This document shows, one piece after another, positions 43,720-52,176 of a stretch of 64,000 nt of DNA. The notes under the pieces are model-generated. The model was given only the letters and a program-made list of their open reading frames with translations, searched no databases and was not told where the DNA came from. Within the stretch, counting starts at the first letter, position 1. Each line of letters opens with the position of its first letter. Both the position numbers and the translations under genes were made by a program. The stretch lies in assembly GCA_964580215.1 (NCBI GenBank), contig CAZOJT010000003.1:62001-126000 (forward strand). Reading direction: 5' to 3'. This stretch comes from SM23-73-3 sp964580215. GTDB taxonomy: Bacteria; Zixibacteria; MSB-5A5; SM1-73.

Positions 43720-45300
43720 ATGGTCTCCAAACGATATATGCTTCTCACTATGGTACTTGGTATTCTTTTTTTGGTTCCGACAGCGGTCTGGAGTGCTCAA
43801 TATATGGGCAAAGATATTCTTGCCGGAACATGGCAGGATGAGATTGTAGAATATGTTAATGGGGAAATCCTTTTTATGATTAAAAACGGACAAGACCAGA
43901 CCGAGGTCAAAGGTTATCTGGCGAAAAACAATTTGAGCTTAAGTCGGGAACTGGATCGTTTCGGGTTTGGAAAAGTGGGTTTGGCTGAGGGAGAGAATAT
44001 ATTTCCGGTAATAGAAAGGATGCAGAAAGCAGGTCTTTTCCTTTATGTGGAGCCGAACATGATCGACCGGATGTGCCTTCAGCCCAATGACCCTGAATAT
44101 GTAGCCCAAAAGCAATGGGGTCTTAATAACGTGGGTCAGAATCCTCCGGGTGGCACGCCTGATGCTGATATTGATGCTCCAGAAGCCTGGGACAGCACGA
44201 CCGGTAATTCAAGCGTAATTGTTTCGGTTCTGGATACAGGTATTCCCATGCAATCCGGAGTTCTCTCCCATCCGGACTTGGATGATCCATCTAAGTTTAT
44301 TCTGGGACAGGACCTGGTGGGGGATGGGGAAGGGGTGAGAGATAGAAACGGTCACGGAACCCATGTGGCGGGCATAATCTCCGCCGAAACCAACAACGGA
44401 ACAGGAGTGGCAGGGGTATGCTGGAAATGTCAAATCATGGTAAATCAGGTTTTCGATCAATATGGCTCTGGATCGCATGAAGCTTTCCGGGACGGCATGA
44501 TCTACTCAGTAGACAATGGAGCTGATCTGGTGAATTACAGCGGTGGAGGCTCCCATTCCGCCACCAAGGAACATGGGGTGGCTTATGCAGATTCGCATGA
44601 CCTTCTTCTGGTTGCCGCCGCTGGAAATAACTGGGGAGGATCGGTTATTTATCCTGCGGCTTATGCGGCCACATATCAAAACGTTGTCTGTGTCTCCTCC
44701 ACCGAGCACACCGATCATGTTTCTGAATTCTCCAGCATAGGAAGCCAGGTTTCCGTGGCGGCACCGGGTGGATATGGTTATCCTTACAATACCGATGATA
44801 TTTACTCCACTATGCCTGATTACTATGTCACCCTTAATGATGATGGTATCACCCAGAATTATGGCTATTGCGCCGGCACCTCCATGGCGTCTCCCATGGT
44901 GGCAGGAGCGGCGGCATTGATTCTGGCTGTCGACTCCAATCTGATCCCTTCAGAGATAAGGGAGATCCTTGAGGAGACCGCCGAACAGGTGGGTGGCTAT
45001 TATTATGATCCCGTAACCGGAAAAAGCACCCAGTTGGGGCATGGTCGAATTAATGCCTATGAGGCGGTGGTTGTCGCAATGGAGGGCCCTTATGTGCCAG
45101 GTGATGCTAACGGGGATGAGATAGTAGATCTGGAAGATGTACTTTATCTGATTAACTACCTTTACAAGAACGGACCTGCTCCTGATCCCATGGCGGCAGG
45201 AGATCCCAGTGGTGACTGCACAATTGACATCGCTGATGTGCTTTACCTGATAAATTACCTGTATAAAAGCGGTCCCCCTCCCCAGCAAGGCTGTGCATAA
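43720..45300 (+). CDS. Secreted subtilisin-like serine protease with C-terminal dockerin
   Basis: 526 residues. Signal peptide to about Ala26. A propeptide-like region (~45-120) has the 'LAKNNLSLSRELDRFGFGKV' fold signature of inhibitor-type pro-domains. The S8 catalytic triad is complete: Asp172 (VSVLDTGI), His212 (NGHGTHVAGI) and Ser388 (GTSMASPMVAGAA). The C-terminus (from ~460) holds two dockerin-type calcium loops, 'GDANGDEIVDLEDVLYLINYL' and 'GDPSGDCTIDIADVLYLINYL' (each shortened by a residue or so when quoted), followed by Y-K-x-GPPP. ATG start with GGAGGAGG. The dockerin style suggests Zixibacteria-like origin and attachment to an outside scaffold. Confidence 0.93.
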   Translation: MVSKRYMLLTMVLGILFLVPTAVWSAQYMGKDILAGTWQDEIVEYVNGEILFMIKNGQDQTEVKGYLAKNNLSLSRELDRFGFGKVGLAEGENIFPVIERMQKAGLFLYVEPNMIDRMCLQPNDPEYVAQKQWGLNNVGQNPPGGTPDADIDAPEAWDSTTGNSSVIVSVLDTGIPMQSGVLSHPDLDDPSKFILGQDLVGDGEGVRDRNGHGTHVAGIISAETNNGTGVAGVCWKCQIMVNQVFDQYGSGSHEAFRDGMIYSVDNGADLVNYSGGGSHSATKEHGVAYADSHDLLLVAAAGNNWGGSVIYPAAYAATYQNVVCVSSTEHTDHVSEFSSIGSQVSVAAPGGYGYPYNTDDIYSTMPDYYVTLNDDGITQNYGYCAGTSMASPMVAGAAALILAVDSNLIPSEIREILEETAEQVGGYYYDPVTGKSTQLGHGRINAYEAVVVAMEGPYVPGDANGDEIVDLEDVLYLINYLYKNGPAPDPMAAGDPSGDCTIDIADVLYLINYLYKSGPPPQQGCA

Positions 45301-45325
45301 GATGGTTAGGGATCAATCCGCAAAC

Positions 45326-45358
45326 GCAGAAGCTTAGTTGAGCCAAAAAAGCTTCTGC
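45326..45358 (+). terminator. Hairpin after the subtilase gene
   Basis: Stem GCAGAAGCTT / AAGCTTCTGC (10 bp), 13-base loop, 25 bases after the stop codon. No good T run follows, so it may be a weak terminator or an RNA-stabilising hairpin. Confidence 0.4.
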
Positions 45359-45430
45359 CTTCTGGTATAGAAACCTTTCTGCAGGATCCTGTGGAAAGAA
45401 TACCCGTCTGTAGCAGGGATTCATCTTCCT

Positions 45431-45508
45431 TTATTCATAGCGGATTGCTTCTACCGGCGAAAGCTGGGCGGCTCTTCGGGCGGGATAGACAGTAGCCAGA
45501 AAGGTGAG
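45431..45508 (-). pseudogene. Remnant 3' end of a LolC/E-type permease gene
   Basis: Encodes LTFLATVYPARRAAQLSPVE then AIRYE and a TAA stop, the same last 25 residues as the intact permease that ends at 48715. Over 68 bases, 61 are identical (45441-45508 against 48725-48792); most differences are silent. Nothing of the rest of the gene is left upstream of it. It marks the left edge of the R-M island. Confidence 0.8.
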
Positions 45509-45801
45509 TTATTCCTCTAAAAGTGATATAGAGAGAGCCACTTGCTTCGACTTCGCTCGTGACAGTGAGCCTGTCAAAACATGCGTGCACTCGGAAAAAC
45601 GAGAGATAAAGCTTTTGCGGGCGAAAGGCGATTTCGCTTAACGATTTGCGCATAAGTGACGTTTATTGAAGGCAAATGTGGCGAAGACCGAATGCGCTGT
45701 TATCCGAAGTAGCGCGCTCCCTCTTGCCGCCGACGCAATAGATGACAGATGCGGTTTTAGCTTTTTCTGTTATAATGTGTGTGCCTTTGTGCGATGGGAT
45801 T
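45509..45801. other. Left flank of the R-M island, with an attC-like palindrome
   Basis: No gene. On the minus strand 45636-45705 reads GGATAAC, then GCGCAT, ~38 bases, ATGCGC, AAATC, GTTAAGC. The last seven bases fit the integron core GTTRRRY and the inner boxes are perfectly complementary. The outer left box fits less well, so this is a suggestion only. Confidence 0.35.
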
Positions 45802-46584
45802 TTACTGTTGGTTATATCTTGCAAAATAGTTGTCAATTTCTGGTCGCAATTCAATTCCAATTCTTTCAAAAATATCCAGTAAGTCCTGATATGCTCCTTC
45901 ACCTCCAAGAAAATCCCAAAATTCACTTGCAACTTTCAACTCGCTATCAAGGTCTAACATTCCTCGCATTGTCCAGCGGTTGTAAGGTTTTGGCTCATAA
46001 GGATTGTAAGGAATTGCTATGAGCGATTGAACATTTGCCGTTGGGTTAGCCGCAAGCGTTGCAGAAATCCATTCCAAAAGTGTTCGCTTAAATTCTTTGA
46101 AACCACCAATATTCGGTTTTGCAGTTTTGAGGTCAAAGAGGTAAATCGTCCCGTTGTGAGCAACAAGTTTTATATCAACTTTAGTTAGTCTAACAGTTTT
46201 CATCTCTCCCTGAACGCAAACTGCTCTGATTGCATTGATTTCCTGTTCTTTGTTTGGAGATGAATTCGTAGTTGCTAATCCGTCCATTATGTTTTGAATA
46301 ACTCTGTGAGCCTCTGACGAAATTTGTGTTCCCGCTGTCTGGTGTGATGCAGCATTTGCAAAACTTGAAGAAGCTAATGCCAACGCAACAGGTTCAAAAA
46401 TACTTGTTCCGAAGTTTGTGTTTAATGAATGTATGAAGGAGAACAAAGCCATTCGATCTTTGCCAAGTAATCTTGTATGAAATGGCATTGAGGCGGGTTC
46501 TGGATTGTAGTTTTCGAACTTATGTCTTAAGCTGTTGCGTAAGACATTCTCAGTATTTGTTATTTGCTGTGGAGATAGTGCCAT
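45802..46584 (-). CDS. TdeIII-like type II restriction endonuclease
   Basis: 260 residues. The opening 'MALSPQQITNTENVLRNSLR' and 'LLGKDRMALFSFIHSLNTNFG' then 'SIFEPVALALA' are what I recognise from the TdeIII family of type II enzymes, whose prototype cuts GGNCC. A PD-(D/E)xK-like core is visible: 'VDIKLVAHNGTIYLFDLKTAKPN' (Asp at ~138 and D-L-K at ~152-154; one residue more than quoted limits, abbreviated). Together with the adjacent methylase it forms an R-M system. ATG start, one base after the GNAT stop. Confidence 0.8.
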   Translation of the reverse strand: MALSPQQITNTENVLRNSLRHKFENYNPEPASMPFHTRLLGKDRMALFSFIHSLNTNFGTSIFEPVALALASSSFANAASHQTAGTQISSEAHRVIQNIMDGLATTNSSPNKEQEINAIRAVCVQGEMKTVRLTKVDIKLVAHNGTIYLFDLKTAKPNIGGFKEFKRTLLEWISATLAANPTANVQSLIAIPYNPYEPKPYNRWTMRGMLDLDSELKVASEFWDFLGGEGAYQDLLDIFERIGIELRPEIDNYFARYNQQ

Positions 46585-46585
46585 A

Positions 46586-46972
46586 TTAATTAGTTCCTTC
46601 TTTGACCATGACTACAACACCCTGTGGGGTATCCCAAGCACTTTCACGATGACTACGAACTATTTTCTTCATCCAATAATGATCTTCTTCAGAAGCAGGC
46701 ATGTAACCTAAACTCTTCCAAAATTGGATTGCCTCTTTAGTTGGTGAAACGGGGACTTCAATAATTTTAAATCCTTGTTGACGAGAAAGATTTTCCAATT
46801 CGTTAACAAGCCTTGTTCCGACATGATTTCTTTTTAAATAAACACTTATTGAATTAATGATTACCGAATCTTCTGAGAAAGAATAATCTATCTTTCCATA
46901 TTCACAAAATATTTTGTCTTCAGTAATGGTAAGGTTGATTTCTATCTCTTCTGTATTATAAAAAGTTTCCAT
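46586..46972 (-). CDS. GNAT-family N-acetyltransferase inside the R-M operon
   Basis: 128 residues. The acetyl-CoA-binding part 'ISVYLKRNHVGTRLVNELEN' (motif A, R/QxxGxG/A form as RNHVGT), 'LSRQQGFKIIEVPVS' and 'AIQFWKSLGYMPA' (motif B) are clear. The substrate is unknown. It is packed between methylase (3 bases) and nuclease (1 base), so all three are expressed together. GNATs are common cargo in integrons and toxin modules; a link to the R-M function is unproven. Confidence 0.85.
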   Translation of the reverse strand: METFYNTEEIEINLTITEDKIFCEYGKIDYSFSEDSVIINSISVYLKRNHVGTRLVNELENLSRQQGFKIIEVPVSPTKEAIQFWKSLGYMPASEEDHYWMKKIVRSHRESAWDTPQGVVVMVKEGTN

Positions 46973-46975
46973 ATC

Positions 46976-48604
46976 TCACTTCTGTTTTAAATGAAAGATA
47001 GTTTCTGAATATGCACCTTTGTCTTTTTCGGTGCGATTTAATACTGGGCGCTTGTATTGATTGACGATTTGCATTCCAGCATTCTCTGCAATTGTCGGAT
47101 ACAGTTTGAATTTGTCGTTGGCTACCAGGAAGATGTCATAATCATCAACTAGAAACTTCTTGCAGTTGTTAAGGACGCTGATTATTCCTTCAATGTAGCT
47201 TTGTTTCGATTCCCTGCTTTGTCCTTTGCAAAGAGGACCAATCTCAAGTTCGTCCTGGCGTTTAAAGCCAAAGAGTTCATAAGCATAAGCGTGTTGTTCG
47301 TGATAGTCAATCAGTCCAACGTATGGTGGACTTGAAAATATCCCTTTGATTTTTTGCTTTCTCGCCAATTTTGCGAATCTCGGACTTTTCTTTTCGAGTT
47401 CTTTGAAGATGTCAATTGTTCGACTGTCTCCTGTTAAACAAACTTGAAAAGTTTGTGTCCTCAATTTATCAAACTGAAAGAGGCGTTTCACAGTGTCTCT
47501 GGTGTATGTTTCCCACCATTTAAGAATTGAGAAAAGAGGTTTGCATATCTTACCATGTTTAGAGCAGTAATATGTTGCTGTTATCGGTTCAATTAAAGTA
47601 GCAAGGTCTGCGTGAGTGGTTGCTCTACAAGAGCGAATGGTTCTGCTCAGAATGATGCTAATGATTTTCTTTGTGTCGGCATTCTTAATTTTTTTGATTT
47701 TATCAAATACGAATTGAATTTCGTCTCTTATATGTTGTGAATACCACTTGTCGAGGAATGTATCTGCTTTGTCTTGCCTTAACTTAATTTTGTAAGCTTT
47801 TACCAGTTTGTTGTATATTGGGAGGAACTCTTTTCCCTTTTCTACCCCATATTTATCCTCGTTGATTTCTCCTCGTTTCAAGCGGTATTTGTAATCAGGG
47901 ACAGGAAAATGCTTGTTGTTAAACTCATAGAGTGCTTGCAAGAGTTTTTCTTCAAACTCAAGTATGTGTGAGTTGGAAAGGAATATTTTAAGTGCATTTG
48001 TTATTCTTTTAATCTCGGTTTGAACATTCAACAAATTGTATTTTTTTACTTTGCAGTTTCCGATTAGTACATTGAAAGCAGAAACGTCAATTCCAATGGC
48101 ATGCATTCCAAGTTCGCAAGATTGCACCATTGTAGTTCCACTACCGGAAAAAGGGTCAAGAACGATGTTACCCCTTTTGAAGTAAGTTTCTTTTTTAAAA
48201 TTGTCTGTGTGGCTATCAAGAAAATACTCTACAAGTTGTGGAATAAATTTGCCTTTGTAAGGATGAAGACGATGAACGTGTTTTGTAGTTTCGGCTTCTT
48301 TGTATTGGTCAAAAGATAAGGCCCAGTTTAAATCCTCTCCAAGTTGGTCTTTCCATGAAAGTTCTCTATACCCGTTGTAAGATTTGTAGTAGCTGATTAA
48401 TTCCTTCTTGGAAACTTGAGTCGTTCCATCGTTTCCGATTTTCCTTATTCGTCCGTATTGAATGAGATAAGAGATGTTTGAAGTCGTCACGGTCTTACCC
48501 AAATGCTCCGTTGCCCACGCACTGGCTTCTTTTATAGTGAATAATTCATCAGTCTCTATCATACGTGCTTTTCTATCTCCGGTTAAGTCTCCCTGATTCA
48601 TCAT
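46976..48604 (-). CDS. Type II DNA methyltransferase (SPPY, N4-cytosine/N6-adenine type)
   Basis: 542 residues from ATG 48604, preceded by AAGGAG; the frame runs on to 48718, but that part overlaps the permease stop. An N-terminal helix-turn-helix-like segment ('FTIKEASAWATEHLGKTVTT', ~25-45) is followed by motif I 'VLDPFSGSGTTMVQSCELGM' (~190) and, far downstream, motif IV 'GIFSSPPYVGLIDYHEQHAY' (~450). SPPY points to an amino-methyltransferase, often N4-cytosine. It protects host sites from the nuclease encoded two genes downstream. The three island genes are visibly more AT-rich than their neighbours, fitting recent transfer. Confidence 0.88.
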   Translation of the reverse strand: MMNQGDLTGDRKARMIETDELFTIKEASAWATEHLGKTVTTSNISYLIQYGRIRKIGNDGTTQVSKKELISYYKSYNGYRELSWKDQLGEDLNWALSFDQYKEAETTKHVHRLHPYKGKFIPQLVEYFLDSHTDNFKKETYFKRGNIVLDPFSGSGTTMVQSCELGMHAIGIDVSAFNVLIGNCKVKKYNLLNVQTEIKRITNALKIFLSNSHILEFEEKLLQALYEFNNKHFPVPDYKYRLKRGEINEDKYGVEKGKEFLPIYNKLVKAYKIKLRQDKADTFLDKWYSQHIRDEIQFVFDKIKKIKNADTKKIISIILSRTIRSCRATTHADLATLIEPITATYYCSKHGKICKPLFSILKWWETYTRDTVKRLFQFDKLRTQTFQVCLTGDSRTIDIFKELEKKSPRFAKLARKQKIKGIFSSPPYVGLIDYHEQHAYAYELFGFKRQDELEIGPLCKGQSRESKQSYIEGIISVLNNCKKFLVDDYDIFLVANDKFKLYPTIAENAGMQIVNQYKRPVLNRTEKDKGAYSETIFHLKQK

Positions 48605-48714
48605 TCCCAATTTACTCCTTATTTTGTCTCTGTCAATATCAAATTTTAAACGTTGGTTCGGGTACCCTACCCTGAACCATAAGGGTTGCAGAGTGGTGGA
48701 GCCCCACGACAAAG

Positions 48715-49944
48715 TCATTCATATCGTATTGCCTCTACCGGCGAAAGCTGGGCGGCTCTGCGGGCAGGATAAACAGTAGCTAAAAAGGTGAGAATCATGG
48801 CGGCAGAAGCCACCAAGATGAAATCAAGCGGGCGCATTTCCACGGGGAGAGTACTGATGAAGTATATCTCCGGGGGAAGAGAAATTATGTTAAAGCTTCT
48901 TTGAATCCAGCACAGAAGATAACCAAATATGCTTCCCAGGATGATTCCCACCGCACCCACCACCAATCCCTCAAACATGAAGATCTTCATTACGCTGGCA
49001 TTGGTGCTTCCCATGGATTTTAGAATGCCGATGTCCTTTCTTTTTTCTATCACCACCATGATCAGGGTGCTTATGATGTTAAATGCGGCAACTGCTACGA
49101 TCAGACTTAACACGATGAACATGGCATATTTCTCCAGCGCCATCCAGGAGAAAAGGTTTTTGTGCATGTGCATCCAGTCCAGGGCGTAATAATGATAGCC
49201 CAGTTTTTCTTCCAACTCTTTTGCCACCTTATCCGCCTGGTAGAGGTTGTCTAACTTGACCTGAAGTCCGGTCACCTTACTGCCAAGATTGAAAAGCTTT
49301 TGGGCGGTGGGAAGGGAGATATAAGCCAAAGAAGCATCATATTCATACATTCCGGTCTCGAATATCCCTCTCAGTTTTAGCTTGGAGGCTTTGGGCTGGC
49401 TCCAGCCGGTGGTCAAAGAGCCTTCTTTCAAGCTGAATAGAACTACATTATCACCCAACTCCACCCCCAGCCTATCTGCCAGCGTGGCGCCTAATAGGAT
49501 TCCCGGAAGCTCATCTCCCTCCTGATCCAAGTATAAGCTTCCTATCTTTAGATTTCTTTCCACATCGGTTACCAATCTCTCCTTTTCCGGATCGATCCCT
49601 CGGACAACGATCCCGTCGCTTCCGGTCTTGGAGGCGATGGCGGCTTTGTAATAGATATATGGAGCCACATTCTCCACATGTTTTACTTCCTTAATTCCGG
49701 GAATAAGCTCTTGGTAATTCTGGATACCTTCGTTGTAAGTGGAAAACACGCTAACATGCGCGGTGGTGCCGATGATGCGTGAGCGAACCTCCTTTTCGAA
49801 TCCGTTCATCATGGAGAGAATAAAATCCAAAGCGGTCACCCCGATCAAAACCCCCCCCACCGAGATCAAGGTGATGACGGAGACAAACCTGGTCTTCCTT
49901 TTGGATCTCAGATACCTTTTGGCTATGAAGAACTCGTAAGACAT
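48715..49944 (-). CDS. LolC/LolE-type lipoprotein-releasing ABC permease
   Basis: 409 residues, usual length. Four transmembrane helices (one at ~20-45, three at ~270-395) around a large periplasmic MacB/FtsX domain. 'FFIAKRYLRSKRKTRFVSVI', 'SVGGVLIGVTALDFILSMMNGFEKE' (in part), and the end 'YPARRAAQLSPVEAIRYE' are typical of LolC/E. It releases outer-membrane lipoproteins from the inner membrane together with LolD. No LolD gene is present downstream; the R-M island occupies that position. lysS lies upstream, a common neighbour of lolC. Confidence 0.9.
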   Translation of the reverse strand: MSYEFFIAKRYLRSKRKTRFVSVITLISVGGVLIGVTALDFILSMMNGFEKEVRSRIIGTTAHVSVFSTYNEGIQNYQELIPGIKEVKHVENVAPYIYYKAAIASKTGSDGIVVRGIDPEKERLVTDVERNLKIGSLYLDQEGDELPGILLGATLADRLGVELGDNVVLFSLKEGSLTTGWSQPKASKLKLRGIFETGMYEYDASLAYISLPTAQKLFNLGSKVTGLQVKLDNLYQADKVAKELEEKLGYHYYALDWMHMHKNLFSWMALEKYAMFIVLSLIVAVAAFNIISTLIMVVIEKRKDIGILKSMGSTNASVMKIFMFEGLVVGAVGIILGSIFGYLLCWIQRSFNIISLPPEIYFISTLPVEMRPLDFILVASAAMILTFLATVYPARRAAQLSPVEAIRYE

Positions 49945-49988
49945 AGAAAATTAAAAGAGTAAAATGAAAAATCTAAAAAGACAGTCAA

Positions 49989-50043
49989 CGGATTGAACGG
50001 ATTAAGCGGAGGAGACTTTTTCCGTTTAATCCGCTTAATCTGT
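49989..50043. repeat. Inverted repeat between lysS and the permease gene
   Basis: GAACGGATTAAGCGGA and TCCGTTTAATCCGCTTAATC form an imperfect long hairpin around GGAGACTTTT. It could act as a transcription attenuator or be another small mobile palindrome. Confidence 0.5.
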
Positions 50044-50060
50044 TGGGAATCTTATTCCTC

Positions 50061-50100
50061 CCCGCCTTTGGCGGGATCTTCAATCGCCGCCTCCGGCGGG
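50061..50100. repeat. Two short GC palindromes at the lysS 3' end
   Basis: CCCGCCTTTGGCGGG (50061-50075) and GCCGCCTCCGGCGGG (50086-50100), each followed by ATCTTC. The second supplies the last sense codons of lysS. Confidence 0.8.
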
Positions 50101-51594
50101 ATCTTCGACAGGTCTCATCTGGGGAAAGAAGATCACCTCTCTGATAGAGTGTGTGTTGGTAAAGACCATCACCAGTCTATCTACGCCAAAACCGAGTCCG
50201 CCGGTGGGGGGCATGCCATATTCCAAGGCACGAATGAAGTCTTCATCCAGCTTTTGCGCCTCCTCATCACCCCTCTTGGCCAGCTCCGCCTGCTGGAGGA
50301 ATCTGTTCCTTTGATCTTGAGGATCATTCAGCTCGGAGAAAGCATTCCCCATCTCACAGCCCCCTATGAAAAGCTCGAATCTTTCGGTCAAGCCTTCTTT
50401 TTCTCTATGGTATTTGGCTAAGGGAGACATCTCCACCGGATAATCTGTAATGAACGTGGGCTGAATCAGATGAGGTTGAACCTGTGTTTCAAATATGGCT
50501 TCAATCAGCTTGCCTTTAGGTCGGTTCAGGTCTTCTTTTACGTTCAATTCCTCTGCAAATTCTCTTATCTCCTGCTCGCTTCTATCTAATAGGTTATCAA
50601 ATAGGCTAATATATTCCTTCAGATGTTGTGGAGTGTGTTCTTTGATGGCTTCCAACAGTGGAATTCTTTTCCAGGGAGGAGTCAAGTCTATCTGGTTGCC
50701 TTCGAATTCAAACTTATTTGAACCCAGAACCTGGGTTGCCACATAATTCAAAAGGTTCTCATAGAGTTCCATGATGTCGTTGTAATCCGCATAAGCTTGA
50801 TACAGCTCCAGCATGGTGAACTCAGGATTATGATTCCTGTCCATCCCCTCATTGCGGAAGCTTTTGGAGATCTCGTAAACTTTTTCAAATCCTCCCACGA
50901 TAAGTCTTTTCAAATATAGCTCATCTGCGATCCGCAGATATAGATCCATATTCAACACATTATGATGAGTTACGAATGGTCGGGCAAAGGCGCCTCCGTA
51001 AAGCGGTTGTAAGATGGGAGTCTCCACCTCCATAAATCCTTGATCGTCTAAAAATTTTCTTATAGCTTTGATCAGCTCAGTGCGGAAAAGGAAAATCTTT
51101 TTCACCTCGTCATTCACAATCAGATCAACATATCTCTGTCTGTATCTTAGCTCCTTGTCCTGAAGCCCGTGCCATTTCTCAGGAAGGGGCCTGAGCGATT
51201 TGGAAAGAAGGCAGAAATCTTTTGCCCTTACGGTGACCTCACCGGTTTTGGTCTTGAACACCTTCCCGCTTACCCCTAAGAAATCTCCGATATCAAACAG
51301 ATCAAAAAGCTCGAACCTCTCCTTTCCCACCTCATCTGATTTGACATAAACCTGAATCTTGCCTGCACCATCTTTAAGATGGGAAAACAGACTCTTGCCA
51401 TGAAGCCGGAGAGAGATCATCCTTCCGGCGATCTTGACTTCGGTTCCTTCGCCTTCGAGCTTTTCAAAATTTCCAATTATCTCCGACGATGTATGTGTCC
51501 TCTTAAAGCTATAAGGATACGGATTGATGTTTTTCTCTTTCAGTTTCTTTAGCTTTTCTTGCCTGTGCTGAAGAAGTTCACTAGTTTCTTCCAT
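50080..51594 (-). CDS. lysS: Lysyl-tRNA synthetase (class II)
   Basis: 504 residues from ATG 51594, preceded by GGAG six bases upstream; two upstream in-frame starts (51606, 51621 as TTG) have weaker support. It charges tRNA-Lys. N-terminal OB-fold (~60-150), motif 2 'KSFRNEGMDRNHNPEFTMLE' (~255) and motif 3 'GGLGFGVDRLVMVFTN' (~480). The family normally ends shortly after 'VIFFPQMRP'; here the last residues VEDPAGGGD come from a GCCGCCTCCGGCGGG palindrome at 50086-50100. Confidence 0.96.
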   Translation of the reverse strand: MEETSELLQHRQEKLKKLKEKNINPYPYSFKRTHTSSEIIGNFEKLEGEGTEVKIAGRMISLRLHGKSLFSHLKDGAGKIQVYVKSDEVGKERFELFDLFDIGDFLGVSGKVFKTKTGEVTVRAKDFCLLSKSLRPLPEKWHGLQDKELRYRQRYVDLIVNDEVKKIFLFRTELIKAIRKFLDDQGFMEVETPILQPLYGGAFARPFVTHHNVLNMDLYLRIADELYLKRLIVGGFEKVYEISKSFRNEGMDRNHNPEFTMLELYQAYADYNDIMELYENLLNYVATQVLGSNKFEFEGNQIDLTPPWKRIPLLEAIKEHTPQHLKEYISLFDNLLDRSEQEIREFAEELNVKEDLNRPKGKLIEAIFETQVQPHLIQPTFITDYPVEMSPLAKYHREKEGLTERFELFIGGCEMGNAFSELNDPQDQRNRFLQQAELAKRGDEEAQKLDEDFIRALEYGMPPTGGLGFGVDRLVMVFTNTHSIREVIFFPQMRPVEDPAGGGD

Positions 51595-52176
51595 ACGATT
51601 CTCCATCTTGAGTTGACGCAATCTAAAGGGATTGTTGAAAAAACATTCTTAAACCTCACCCCCTGTCTCCCCCTCTCTACAAATGTGGAGAGGGGGACTA
51701 AGGGGGAGAGGTTTTAAACAAAACGCAATATAAGAGTGAGTCTTTTGAGTGTCAAGGAAAAGATAGGTTGTTGCTTTTGTGGAGGCGGGATAAATTCTTG
51801 CTTCCCGTTGGTGTTCCCCAGACGGGCACATCCGTGCATGGCTGGCAGGCTTCACCAATGGGGAAAGGATGGTGGATGAAGAACACCTGCTTGCAGTAGG
51901 TCTTCTAGACCAGAACCTAACTTAAGTTAGGTTCTGGAGCTGTTCACCGTAACTGTAGTTGCCCGATTTATCGGGCTGGATGAATCGAACCCCACAGCTT
52001 TACCGTAGGGGTCGCATGAATGCGACCCCCGCCTTTGGCGGGGCTGTAGGCCGTCGGGTTCGATGAATCGAACCCCTACGATAAAAGAATTGTGGCGCAA
52101 GCTCTTTTGAACCTGCGCCACAGTCCTGCATTTTTCCCATAACTTTAAAGAGGATAACTTGTTTTTCTTGCTCTCA
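51595..52176. other. Intergenic region with MITE and hairpins
   Basis: 51651-51715 is an AACCTCACC...GGGGAGAGGTTT MITE-like palindrome. 51800-51870 carries GCTTCCCGTTGGTG and CAGACGGGCACATCCGTGC fragments also seen near 54330. 51906-51940 is a hairpin (CCAGAACCTAAC-TTAA-GTTAGGTTCTGG). 51960-52080 has GGGTTCGATTCATCGAACCC-like hairpins around a CCCGCCTTTGGCGGG (52028-52042). No gene; the TTCGA motifs are hairpins, not tRNA T-arms. Confidence 0.65.

Noticed and set aside
46976..48718. Longer methylase start at 48718 overlapping the permease stop
   Set aside because: The first 38 residues have no methylase character, and AAGGAG stands before the ATG at 48604.
51960..52080. GGTTCGATTC-like motifs resembling tRNA T-arms
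   Set aside because: They are parts of perfect hairpins (GGGTTCGAT-GAATCGAACCC type); no acceptor, D or anticodon arm can be built.
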